A DNA stretch of 64,000 bases, taken from contig CANHQJ010000017.1 in assembly GCA_947462875.1 (NCBI GenBank), positions 27,363 to 91,362 on the forward strand, read 5' to 3'. Origin of the DNA: Verrucomicrobiia bacterium. Lineage in GTDB: Bacteria > Verrucomicrobiota > Verrucomicrobiia > Verrucomicrobiales > Akkermansiaceae. Positions 51,648 to 59,724 of this stretch are shown here, in pieces. The position numbers and the translations under genes were made by a program. Under the pieces are notes generated by a model, which saw only the letters and a program-made list of their open reading frames with translations, did no database searches and was not told where the DNA came from. Every line of letters starts with the position of its first letter. Position 1 is the stretch's first letter.

Positions 51648-53450
51648 TTATTTTGGTTCAGACTCGCCAAGCATGCGACCGATCTTGCGGTCGATTTCGG
51701 GCAATCCTTTTCTAAGGGTGCTGACTGACTCGCTGAGCGATTTGTCGTGGAAGCCCTTGATGTCGTCATCATAGCCCTTGTCTTTCACTTTTTTGATGGC
51801 ACGGGAAAGGGTGCGGGCGGTATTGGCAAGATCAATGGCTTCGCCGTAAATCTCGCGTTCTGTGCTGGCGATCAAGCGATCGAGCGGATCCAGTGCCGCG
51901 CGGCAGGATTCATGTGCGGATTGCATTTGAGTGAATGTGGGCTCGGTGTCCTCATCGTCATCGTGATAGAGATCGACGAGGGATTTCAGCGGAGCAAGAG
52001 CCATGCGGAGTTCGTGAGCGGTGATTTTATCCGACAATTGTGTGGGGCGTTTTCCTCTGGCCTGAATCAGCAGGTATTGGGCGGAGGCGTAGTTCGGCAT
52101 GGCGGCGGCGATGGTTTCCAACCGGCCGCGGACAAATTGATTGGTGACAAAGGGACCGATGGTGGATGTCGCTTTTTCACGGATGCCGGCGAAATTGCTC
52201 AAGGCGGCGGCGAGATTGGCATCGGGAGTTTTTTTGCTCAGTGCGACCAATTCCTCAATGTTATCGGCGAGCAGCACATCATGCTTCATGAAAAAGGATA
52301 GGTCATCGAGCGTGAGGAGACCGAGCAGCAGTTCCGCGGAAGACTTGGGCAAAACGATACGCGAGGCTGGCGCGTTGGAGAGTGAGCGGATGAGTTGCCA
52401 ACCGTTGGCGGGCAGGGCGAGCTTGCCATCGGGCTGGACGATGCCGATCACCACGCCAGTGGGTTCTTGACCACTGAGCGAGGCAGTGGCCAGCACGGCG
52501 GCGGCGGCCGAGATGTTTTCTCCATTGCGGCGGGTGGAATAGATTTCCCTTGGCGGCAGGGCGAGGTTGATGACGCCACCGCGCGGGAGTCCGTGGAATT
52601 TTTCCTTCAGCCACGGCACGGTGCTTTTGTTGATGGCGAGCAGTGCCGGGCGGATTCTTTCTTCGTCCACGTCTTTGACATGGTAACGGAATTCGTCGTG
52701 TTCCTCATCAATCGAAGCACTCAGGCTGACGGGCAGCAGCTTGAGGTCATAGGTTTTGGTGGCCTCGTTATAGATCATGAAGGGGGAGGAAACGCTGGCG
52801 CTTTTCAGCGCAAAGGCAATATCATTGCCATCGTTTTCATCGCCTTCCTTTTCCTTGTCAGGCATATCTTCCTCAGACTTTTCTCCGTTGTCCGCGATGC
52901 TTGGTTCCTCTTTTTTGGCAAACCGATCGGCGGCTGCGACCCATTCGGTCCACTTGCCTTGTTCGGATTTGTAAGCGACCGCCGACGGGTGCTCCGGATC
53001 GACTTTGGCCAACACATCGCCGAGGCAGAGTGCCAGGCTTTTCCCATCCGCCCCGGCCTCATCACTGGCGAGCCACGACTGGGTGCGCCATGCGCGGGTC
53101 TTGGCAAGGGTAAGGACGGGAGCGCCGGGTGCGAGAGGTCTTTTTTCTGCGCTGTATTGTTCCAACATCTCTTGCGCCTGGCGGTTGACGGGATCGAGCG
53201 CCTGAGCCAGTGCGAGAAATTGCGCGGCGGTGCGTTGCTGCCCCGGGTCTTCCGAATCCAGAGAGGCGCAGAGGGTGGCAAGCTGGCTGGACAACTGCTG
53301 CATGGTTTCCTTGTCGATCGGAAGCTGATCGCGGCGGAAAGGCGCGTTGTCCGTGGGCGCGATGAAGACCGCCTCGGCGCGCGGTGCGGTCAGAAGCAGT
53401 CCGATGGCAACTGCCGTGAGGAGATGGGAAATGACAGAGTCAGCTTTCAT
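51648..53450 (-). CDS. Secreted protein with a Lon-protease-like (S16) domain, probably inactive
   Basis: 600 residues with a signal peptide (LLTAVAIGLLLTAPRAEAVF). Residues ~40-170 are helical and TPR-like. About 290-420 resembles the Lon proteolytic domain: ISAAAAVLATASLSGQEPTG aligns with the Lon GPSAGxxxATAxxS strand-helix, then VVIGIVQPDGKLALPANGWQ and SRIVLPK align with the Lon GxVLPIGGLKEK and TVILPK segments. The serine is kept (~311), but the catalytic lysine position reads Trp/Gln, so peptidase activity is doubtful. A highly acidic segment (~195-210) and a helical C-terminus complete it. AAAGGAA precedes the ATG, one of the few clear ribosome-binding sites here. The Lon match is by eye. 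Confidence 0.6.
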   Translation of the reverse strand: MKADSVISHLLTAVAIGLLLTAPRAEAVFIAPTDNAPFRRDQLPIDKETMQQLSSQLATLCASLDSEDPGQQRTAAQFLALAQALDPVNRQAQEMLEQYSAEKRPLAPGAPVLTLAKTRAWRTQSWLASDEAGADGKSLALCLGDVLAKVDPEHPSAVAYKSEQGKWTEWVAAADRFAKKEEPSIADNGEKSEEDMPDKEKEGDENDGNDIAFALKSASVSSPFMIYNEATKTYDLKLLPVSLSASIDEEHDEFRYHVKDVDEERIRPALLAINKSTVPWLKEKFHGLPRGGVINLALPPREIYSTRRNGENISAAAAVLATASLSGQEPTGVVIGIVQPDGKLALPANGWQLIRSLSNAPASRIVLPKSSAELLLGLLTLDDLSFFMKHDVLLADNIEELVALSKKTPDANLAAALSNFAGIREKATSTIGPFVTNQFVRGRLETIAAAMPNYASAQYLLIQARGKRPTQLSDKITAHELRMALAPLKSLVDLYHDDDEDTEPTFTQMQSAHESCRAALDPLDRLIASTEREIYGEAIDLANTARTLSRAIKKVKDKGYDDDIKGFHDKSLSESVSTLRKGLPEIDRKIGRMLGESEPK

Positions 53451-53535
53451 GAGAGGGGTTCCTTTCGCAAAGGGTTACGAGATTGAACATACGAATGTTG
53501 CAAAAGTCTGCATGTTTTGTCAAGCTGGCGCTGTG

Positions 53536-53958
53536 ATGTCTGAAACGCTAACGATCGCCACGCGGGAGGAGGTAATGTTTTTTGATACGGACTGCGGGGG
53601 TGTGGTTCACAATCTGGCGTATTTGCGCATGATCGAGACATGCCGCACGCGTCTGGCGGCCCTGATGGGCATGGATTTGCCCACCATGGCAAAAACGCAA
53701 CTGTATCCGGTGGTGGTGCGCACGGAGGCGGACTATCGTTTTCCCGCCAAGCTGGGCGATTGGCTGCGCATCGAGGGGACACTGGCGGAGATCGAGGGCG
53801 CGCGGTTTTGGTGCCACTTTGTGATGATCCGCGAGTCGGACGGACAGGAACTGGTCAGAGCGCGTCAGGCGCTCGCCCTGGTGCAGATGCCGGAGGGCAA
53901 GCCACGCCGTCTGCCCGCGGAGTGGCGGCAGAAATGGAATGCCGGCGCGCGTGGCTAA
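53536..53958 (+). CDS. Hotdog-fold acyl-CoA thioesterase, YbgC/4-HBA-CoA-like
   Basis: 140 residues from ATG 53536. The hotdog signature is clear: EVMFFDTDCGGVVHNLAYLR contains the catalytic aspartate and the GGVVH helix start, then VRTEADYRFPAKLGDWLRIE. Family enzymes hydrolyse acyl-CoA thioesters; YbgC acts with the Tol-Pal system at the membrane, the other branch on 4-hydroxybenzoyl-CoA. No tol-pal gene is adjacent. The frame extends upstream by 63 residues, but these overlap the divergent Lon-like gene and are not family sequence. The stop overlaps the end of the convergent small gene by 4 bp. Confidence 0.88.
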   Translation: MSETLTIATREEVMFFDTDCGGVVHNLAYLRMIETCRTRLAALMGMDLPTMAKTQLYPVVVRTEADYRFPAKLGDWLRIEGTLAEIEGARFWCHFVMIRESDGQELVRARQALALVQMPEGKPRRLPAEWRQKWNAGARG

Positions 53959-54212
53959 AACAAGCTCGGCAGGTTCGGTTCGGGCTCGGCTCGCTTTTGC
54001 GGTCGTGAGAGCAGGCCATCGATGCGGATGAGGTCATCCATGGACGGCTCCCATTCGCCCTGACGCAGGCGCAACAGATCTCCGTGCCAGTCGCGCGTCG
54101 GTCCTGGCTGCGATTGCAACATCGCCGCCAGTTCCGCCATGCGTCCGCTGATGGCCAATTCCTTGCGCACACGGCGCAACCAGAATTCGATGAACTTGCG
54201 ATCTCTGGTCAC
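53955..54212 (-). CDS. Small hypothetical protein
   Basis: 85 residues starting with GTG (MTRDRKFIEFWLRRVRKELA). Rich in charged and aromatic residues and mostly helical by appearance; the C-terminus (SRPQKRAEPEPNLPSLF) is likely disordered. No family is recognised. It sits 19 bp after the TM2 gene on the same strand, so probably shares its transcript, and its end overlaps the convergent thioesterase gene by 4 bp, which supports a compact real gene. Confidence 0.6.
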   Translation of the reverse strand: MTRDRKFIEFWLRRVRKELAISGRMAELAAMLQSQPGPTRDWHGDLLRLRQGEWEPSMDDLIRIDGLLSRPQKRAEPEPNLPSLF

Positions 54213-54231
54213 TGCGGTGGTGTGGTTGGTC

Positions 54232-54657
54232 TCAGAACCAAGGCTTGCGGCCCTGGAGGTAGATGCGGCCGAATTCCTCGTCTGACTTCGTGAGGTAAAT
54301 GATGCCTTCGATCAGGCCGATGATCGCCATGACCAAGGTGGGGATGGCGCAGAGGAAATAGCCCAGCACGCCGACGACGCACATGATGATGCCTTCGTTT
54401 TTGTAGCCGAGAACGAATTTGTGAACGCCGAAGCATCCGAGCACGATTCCCAAAATGCCTGCGAGGATTTTTTTATCCTTGGCCTCCGTAGCAGAGGCTG
54501 GTGCTGCAGCCGGGGCTGTGTAAGAGGGCGCGGGTGGTGGGGCATCCGCTGGTGCCGGTGGCGGGGTTTCCGCAGGCGCGGATGGCGGTGGTGGTGGCAC
54601 GTCTCCGGCAGGTGCGGGAGCATTGTTTTCTGCATCAGGTGATTGTTCTGTGGACAT
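54232..54657 (-). CDS. TM2-domain protein with proline-rich N-terminus
   Basis: 141 residues. Residues 1-60 are a Pro/Ala-rich disordered stretch (APAGDVPPPPPSAPAETPPP). Residues ~62-125 are a TM2 module with two helices: ILAGILGIVLGCFGVHKFVL, the GVHKFVLGYKNEG turn, then VVGVLGYFLCAIPTLVMAII. The C-terminus (LTKSDEEFGRIYLQGRKPWF) is cytosolic. Function is not known; the proline-rich arm may bind partners. It differs from the double-TM2 protein at 9807. It is divergent from the spermidine-synthase-like gene, 50 bp away. Confidence 0.82.
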   Translation of the reverse strand: MSTEQSPDAENNAPAPAGDVPPPPPSAPAETPPPAPADAPPPAPSYTAPAAAPASATEAKDKKILAGILGIVLGCFGVHKFVLGYKNEGIIMCVVGVLGYFLCAIPTLVMAIIGLIEGIIYLTKSDEEFGRIYLQGRKPWF

Positions 54658-54707
54658 GGTGTCACTCTGTTACTAAAGTTTTTGCGCTGCGACAACAGTA
54701 AAACAAC

Positions 54708-55388
54708 ATGAAACCACGTATCATTCTCGCTCATACCACGCTTCCTGATGGCAGCAGCCTCGAACTTCACGAGCACGACAGCCGATTTTACCTGCATTCA
54801 CATGGGCAGCAGTGGGCCGGAGCCTCCTCGCGCATCGCGGAAGAAGAGCTGGCAAAACTCGCCACGCACCCCTTCCGCCCCGCGCGACAGCCGAAAATGC
54901 TGGTGCTGGGACTCGGGCTGGGCGCGCTGGTCAAAGCCGTGGCCGCGGCGATTCCGCAAAAGAAAGCGGATTTCATGGTCTATGAACCCCAGCGCGAACT
55001 GGTGCAGTGGCAAAAGAAATTTTTTCCGGAAGACCACTGCTTTCAGGATAGCCGGGTGCGCTGCCTGCATGATCTCACGCCCTCTTCTCTCGCCCGTGAA
55101 AACGGCAGCCTGCACGCGATCCTGCTGCAAGCGGATGCCTGTCCGCTGGATCAGGGGAAATTGCTGTTCGATGACCGCCGCTGGCTGGGCGCCATGCGCG
55201 ATGCGCTGCAATCGGGCGGCGTGCTCGGCATCACCGCCTCCCGCATCATCCCCGGCATGTTTTCCCGCCTGCGTCGCGCGGGCTTTGATGTGGTGGAGCA
55301 TTTTGTCGAGAGCAATCCCACCTCGAAACGCCCGCGGCGGTATCCGATCTGGCTGGCGCGCAAGCCCGCAGGAAATGCGGAAAAATAA
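54708..55388 (+). CDS. Spermidine-synthase-like (Rossmann) protein
   Basis: 226 residues. An N-terminal beta domain (DSRFYLHSHGQQWAGAS) is followed by a Rossmann fold with the aminopropyltransferase/SAM-type loop MLVLGLGLGALVKAVAAAIP, an acidic end of strand 2 (FMVYEPQRELVQWQ) and HAILLQADACP. Spermidine synthases carry GGGDG and an acidic pair at the active site; here GLGLG replaces it, so the substrate is likely different and this is best called spermidine-synthase-like. It heads a co-directional set (membrane-fusion protein, toroid protein, HAD, nitrilase). Cytosolic. Confidence 0.72.
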   Translation: MKPRIILAHTTLPDGSSLELHEHDSRFYLHSHGQQWAGASSRIAEEELAKLATHPFRPARQPKMLVLGLGLGALVKAVAAAIPQKKADFMVYEPQRELVQWQKKFFPEDHCFQDSRVRCLHDLTPSSLARENGSLHAILLQADACPLDQGKLLFDDRRWLGAMRDALQSGGVLGITASRIIPGMFSRLRRAGFDVVEHFVESNPTSKRPRRYPIWLARKPAGNAEK

Positions 55389-55455
55389 TTGGATAAATGC
55401 CGGACCTGGCATCGTTTTATGGTTTCAATCACGTTTTGATTTTTTGTCCCGATTT

Positions 55456-56853
55456 ATGAAAGTTACCGCCTCCCTGTTGCTGTGCCTCTGTGCGTCCTTG
55501 TTTGCCGATCCGCATGTGGTGAAAACGTCCGACTTCACCGTGCGCCCCTCGCTCTCGGCGACATTGTTGCCCGAACAGGCGATCCCCATCAGCATTCCGG
55601 CCAAGGAGTGGTCGACTTTCACCATCCAGGAAATTCTTCCTCACGGCAGCAAAGTGAGCAAGGGTCAGGTGCTGGTGCGCTTTGATGACGAATCGTACTT
55701 GAAAAAACTTCGCGATGCCGAATCCGCCGCGCAAGCCGGCAAACTGAGCATGGCCAATGCCGAGGCTGATTTCGTCAGTGCCGAAAAATACCTGCCGATG
55801 CAGCTGCAGAGCGCGAAAATCAAGGCGGAGGAGGCTGCCGAAGCATGGGACTATTTCCGCAATACCCGCCGCAACAACGAAATCGCGGAAGCGAATCTCA
55901 GTCTGCGTCAGAGCGAGTTGCGCTTGGATTCCGAGCGCGAGGAATTGGCCCAGTTGGAAAAAATGTACAAGGCGGATGATCTGACGGAGAACACCGAGGA
56001 GATCATTCTGAAGCGCCAGCGCGAGACGGTCAAAGCCGTGGAAATCATGCTGGAGCTGGCGAAAATGTCGCACAAACGCAAACTCGAAGTGAGCCTGCCA
56101 CAGGAAGCGGTGGGCTTGGAACGGGAAGCGCAGAGCTCGGCCATCGCCCTCAAGGAGCATGAGCAAAATCTTCCGCGCAATCTGGAACTGAAGCGCATCG
56201 CTCTCGAAGATGCGCGCGTCAATGCCAAGCGCAGCGCGGATGCTCTCGCGGCCCTGCAAGCCGAGAAGGAACTCTTCGTCATCAAGGCTCCCGCCGATGG
56301 CTATTTCTACTACGGCAGCATGCAGGAAGGCCGCTGGTCCACGGGCGAGCCCGTCAAGGCTCTCGTGCCAAATTCACCTGTCGCTCCGAAGCGCCCCTTC
56401 GCTGTGGTGGTTCCCGCTGATGCGAAACTCCGCATGGAGACAACGGTGGATGAAGCCACGGTGCGCCTCATGAAGGCCGACCTCAAGGGATTCGCTACGA
56501 TGACAGGACAGTCCGAAACGAGTTTCCCTGTCAGCGTGGCCAGCGTGGCCAGCACCCCCGGCCTCGATGGCCGCTATCGCGTGACACTCACGGCGGAATA
56601 TCCCAAGGATCTTCCTGTCGTAGCAGGCATGACGGCATCCGCTCAGGTGCTCGCTTATGAAGCCAAATCCGTCATTACGATTCCCGTGAAAGGCCTGCGC
56701 TCCAATGGCGAGGGCGGCTGGGAAGTTGAACTCCAGGAGGCGGAAAACAAAATCAAAAAAGTATCGGTGAAGCGCGGCAAAACGTGGGGAGAAAAAGTCG
56801 AAATCCTCTCGGGTCTTGAGAAAGAGCAAACGATCATCGTTCCCGGCGCATGA
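55456..56853 (+). CDS. HlyD/RND-type periplasmic adaptor (membrane-fusion protein)
   Basis: 465 residues from ATG 55456 (signal peptide MKVTASLLLCLCASLFAD). Lipoyl/barrel-sandwich half-motif IQEILPHGSKVSKGQVLVRF, then a long coiled-coil hairpin (~80-275; LRDAESAAQAGKLSMANAEA, SLRQSELRLDSEREELAQLE), the returning lipoyl half (LFVIKAPADGYFYYGSMQEG), and a beta-barrel with a membrane-proximal domain (TVDEATVRLMKADLKGFATM, SVKRGKTWGEKVEILSGLEK). Adaptors normally bridge an inner-membrane pump and an outer-membrane channel; neither gene is adjacent. The stop overlaps the toroid gene start (ATGA), so the two are coupled. Confidence 0.88.
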   Translation: MKVTASLLLCLCASLFADPHVVKTSDFTVRPSLSATLLPEQAIPISIPAKEWSTFTIQEILPHGSKVSKGQVLVRFDDESYLKKLRDAESAAQAGKLSMANAEADFVSAEKYLPMQLQSAKIKAEEAAEAWDYFRNTRRNNEIAEANLSLRQSELRLDSEREELAQLEKMYKADDLTENTEEIILKRQRETVKAVEIMLELAKMSHKRKLEVSLPQEAVGLEREAQSSAIALKEHEQNLPRNLELKRIALEDARVNAKRSADALAALQAEKELFVIKAPADGYFYYGSMQEGRWSTGEPVKALVPNSPVAPKRPFAVVVPADAKLRMETTVDEATVRLMKADLKGFATMTGQSETSFPVSVASVASTPGLDGRYRVTLTAEYPKDLPVVAGMTASAQVLAYEAKSVITIPVKGLRSNGEGGWEVELQEAENKIKKVSVKRGKTWGEKVEILSGLEKEQTIIVPGA

Positions 56854-58061
56854 AGTATCAATCTCTCATCTGCCTGTTCGTCAGTGGCACGATCGCGCAA
56901 GCGGATCCCGCTGTTGCGAATGCCTCCGCTGCCACACCTGCGGCAGCGGTCGATTCGCGGGTATTGATTCCCGCGGATCAGGTGACGAAAGCGGCAGTGG
57001 AGAGTTCGATCCGCCGCGGCGTGGACTATCTCGTGGGCAAACAAAATCCCGATGGCTCCTTCGGCGGACCCCAGCGCACCAAAGGTCTGAACATCTACGC
57101 GCCATTGCCCGGTGCGCATGATGCGTTTTTGGCGGGAGCCAGCGGCCTGGCCCTCGCCGGATTGGTCGATGCGCAAGACCCGCGTCCGGAGGTGAAAAAA
57201 TCGATCGAGCTCGCGGAAAAGTGGGCGTTTGACAAGCTGCCGCAATTGCGCCGTGCCGACACCACCACCACCTACAATGCCTGGGGCCATGCCTACGGAT
57301 TGCGCGCCATCACCCGCCTCTACCAGTCCGCCGCCAATGATCCCGCCCGCCAATCGTCGCTGAAAAATCTCGCACAACAACAGATCGAACTCGCCAACCG
57401 GTATGAGGATCTGAACGGCGGTTGGGGATACCTCGATATTTACGATGGACTGCACACGCAGAAACCCAGCGGCATCACCACGTCCTTCACCTCCGCCACC
57501 GTGCTGCTGGCGATGAAGGAAGCGGAAAAAACCATGGGCGTGAAGCTGGATCAGAAAATCATCACCAGCACGCTGGCATCGATCCGCTTGCAGCAGTTTC
57601 CCGATTTCACCTACGCCTATTCCCACGGGCACCATCTCGCACCGCAGGGCGAAATCAACCGCCGCAACGGCTCGCTCGCCCGCTCGCAAGCCTGCAATGC
57701 CGCGCTGCGCGCCTTTGACGATCCGAAGATGACCTCGGAAGTGCTGTCCACCTGGGGCGATAATTTCATCGAGTTCGAGCCATGGCTGGATCACGGGCGG
57801 AAAAAGCCTGTGCCCCATGAATCGACATTCAAGATTTCCGGCTACTTCTACTTTTACGGTGTCTATTATTTCACCGAGTCCGCTAAGCACCTGCCCATCG
57901 AAAAACAACGGGATCTGGCGAAAAAACTGGCGCGCATCATTCTCACCCGTCAGGAAAAGGACGGCTCGTGGTGGGACTACCCGCTCTACGACTACCACCA
58001 GCCCTACGGCACCGGCTATTGCCTGATGGCGCTGAAATGGTGCCGTGACGTCATGGAATAA
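56850..58061 (+). CDS. Secreted prenyltransferase/squalene-cyclase-repeat (alpha/alpha-toroid) protein
   Basis: 403 residues with a short signal (LICLFVSGTIAQAD). The rest is a set of alpha/alpha-toroid repeats: SIRRGVDYLVGKQNPDGSFG, AFLAGASGLALAGLVDA, YLDIYDGLHTQKPSGITTSF, QEKDGSWWDYPLYDYHQPYG, the QxxDGSW-type repeats of terpene cyclases and prenyltransferases. A DXDD or zinc site is not evident, so enzyme activity is unsupported. It is translationally coupled to the membrane-fusion protein, which suggests it works in the periplasm with it. It is the third toroid protein in this window (with 16255 and 29157) and much smaller. Confidence 0.85.
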   Translation: MKYQSLICLFVSGTIAQADPAVANASAATPAAAVDSRVLIPADQVTKAAVESSIRRGVDYLVGKQNPDGSFGGPQRTKGLNIYAPLPGAHDAFLAGASGLALAGLVDAQDPRPEVKKSIELAEKWAFDKLPQLRRADTTTTYNAWGHAYGLRAITRLYQSAANDPARQSSLKNLAQQQIELANRYEDLNGGWGYLDIYDGLHTQKPSGITTSFTSATVLLAMKEAEKTMGVKLDQKIITSTLASIRLQQFPDFTYAYSHGHHLAPQGEINRRNGSLARSQACNAALRAFDDPKMTSEVLSTWGDNFIEFEPWLDHGRKKPVPHESTFKISGYFYFYGVYYFTESAKHLPIEKQRDLAKKLARIILTRQEKDGSWWDYPLYDYHQPYGTGYCLMALKWCRDVME

Positions 58062-58101
58062 TGCGCGTGCCTTCTCCGCGCGTTTCACCTAGAATGCGCC
58101 C

Positions 58102-58830
58102 ATGTCCGCTCCGCTTCGCCCGATCGCGCTGTTTGATTTTGATGGCACTTTGTTGCCTTGGGACACGCAGAAACTTTTCTGTCACCATGTCCTGCAGCGG
58201 CATCCGTCACGGCGCTGGTATCTGCCGTTGTTCGCGGCGTTGCTGCCCTTCGCCCCCATCCTCGGCGCGGAGGGAATGAAGCGGGTGTTCCTGAGTTTTT
58301 TGTGGGGCATGAAACAGCAGGAAGTGGAGGAACTGGCGCACGGTTTCGCCGCACAGTGGGTGCCTTCCACGATCTGGCCGGAGATGCTCGCCATCCTGCA
58401 AGAGCATAAAGAGCGGGGCGACCTGACGGTTCTGATTTCGGCCAGCCCCGAGCCCTACATCGCGGAAATCGGCCGCATCCTCGGCTTCGATCTCACTCTC
58501 GGTACGCAAATGGAATTTCCTGCCGGGGGCCTTCCGTTGTTCCCGGATCTCATCAATAACAAGGGCTGGGCGAAGGTGGAGCGCTTGCGTAAAGTACTAG
58601 ATTCATCGTACTTTAGCGGAGACCAGTTGCATCACGCTCACGGCTATACCGACAGCACGGCGGACTTGCCGATGCTGACCTTGTGCCAAGAGGCCACTGT
58701 GGTGAATCCCTCTCCCCGCCTGCGGGAAATCGCCGGGCAAAACGGCTGGCGGATCTTGTCGCTGCCGCGCCCGTGGAAAAACAAACTGCATCGTTATTGG
58801 CAGCGGCTGAAGTACGTTTCCGGGTGCTAG
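58102..58830 (+). CDS. HAD-superfamily phosphatase (HAD-IB, SerB-like)
   Basis: 242 residues. Motif I is LFDFDGTLLPWDT (nucleophile and acid/base aspartates), motif II VLISASPEPY, motif III lysine in INNKGWAKVERL, and motif IV HAHGYTDSTADLPML. A helical cap sits after motif I with a hydrophobic stretch (PLFAALLPFAPILGAEG) that may be membrane-associated. HAD-IB members dephosphorylate phosphoserine, lysophospholipids or similar compounds; the substrate is not clear. It follows the toroid gene by 40 bp on the same strand. Confidence 0.85.
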   Translation: MSAPLRPIALFDFDGTLLPWDTQKLFCHHVLQRHPSRRWYLPLFAALLPFAPILGAEGMKRVFLSFLWGMKQQEVEELAHGFAAQWVPSTIWPEMLAILQEHKERGDLTVLISASPEPYIAEIGRILGFDLTLGTQMEFPAGGLPLFPDLINNKGWAKVERLRKVLDSSYFSGDQLHHAHGYTDSTADLPMLTLCQEATVVNPSPRLREIAGQNGWRILSLPRPWKNKLHRYWQRLKYVSGC

Positions 58831-58864
58831 CGTTTCCGGGCTTTTCACCACCGCGGCTCGTGTT

Positions 58865-59713
58865 ATGATCAGCCGCATGGAAACGAGATGGCGCGTCGCC
58901 AGTTTGCAATGGCAGCATCGGGAATATTCTTCCGCAGAAGCATTCTGGCAGGAGCTGGCGTGGCAGATCCGCATCGCGCACGAGGACTATGCGGCGCGGT
59001 TGGTGGTGCTGCCGGAATATGTCGGCGCGGGGATGCCTGGTGCCTGGCCGTCTGAAGAAGAGTGGTCGCGGCGCCTGGCGGAGTGCGCTTCATTGCACGG
59101 TCTGTGGATCGTCGGAGGTTCGTTTCCCCTGGCCACCGCGCAAGGGTTGTTGAATCGTTGTCTGGTGGTGGGGCCGGAGGGTCAGAAATTCTCCCAGGAC
59201 AAACTTCACATCACTCCCTGGGAAGCGGATGCCTGGCAGATGGTCGGTGGAAACGAATGCGTGGTGATCGATACCGGACTCTGCAAGATCGGCGTGGCGA
59301 TCTGTTACGATGTGGAGTTTCCGGAACAAATCCGCGCGCTGGCCGATGCCGGGGCCGAAGTGCTCTGTGTGCCGTACTGCACCGACGATGCGAACGGCCA
59401 TCATCGCGTGACGCGCTGCGCCCTGGCGCGTGCGGTTGAAAATACGATGTACGTAGTAACAGCTGGCGGTGTCGGCACCATCCGCCATCGCGAGGGCTTC
59501 GCGCATCATTTCGCGGAGTCCGTGATCGCTACGCCCTGCGATGTGGGATTTCCCGCCGAAGGCATTCTGGCTCGCGCGTTGCCGGGTCAGGCGCAGTGCC
59601 TCATCGCCGATCTCGATCTGGCGTTGTTGCGCAAAAAACGCACCGCAGGAACGGTCCTGCCCCTGCGCGACCTCAGGCGCGATTTGTTTCCCGCTTCGCG
59701 CGCGGTGAAATGA
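58865..59713 (+). CDS. Carbon-nitrogen hydrolase (nitrilase superfamily)
   Basis: 282 residues. The catalytic triad is visible: Glu in VVLPEYVGAG, Lys in SQDKLHITPWE, and Cys in GVAICYDVEFPEQ. The C-terminal region DDANGHHRVTRCALARAVEN fits the conserved RARAxEN helix. These enzymes hydrolyse amides or nitriles, such as N-carbamoyl amines or omega-amides; the substrate is not determined by sequence. ATG 58865 and ATG 58877 are both possible starts. It is 34 bp after the HAD gene and probably ends the co-directional group. Confidence 0.9.
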   Translation: MISRMETRWRVASLQWQHREYSSAEAFWQELAWQIRIAHEDYAARLVVLPEYVGAGMPGAWPSEEEWSRRLAECASLHGLWIVGGSFPLATAQGLLNRCLVVGPEGQKFSQDKLHITPWEADAWQMVGGNECVVIDTGLCKIGVAICYDVEFPEQIRALADAGAEVLCVPYCTDDANGHHRVTRCALARAVENTMYVVTAGGVGTIRHREGFAHHFAESVIATPCDVGFPAEGILARALPGQAQCLIADLDLALLRKKRTAGTVLPLRDLRRDLFPASRAVK

Positions 59714-59724
59714 AACACTTTTTC

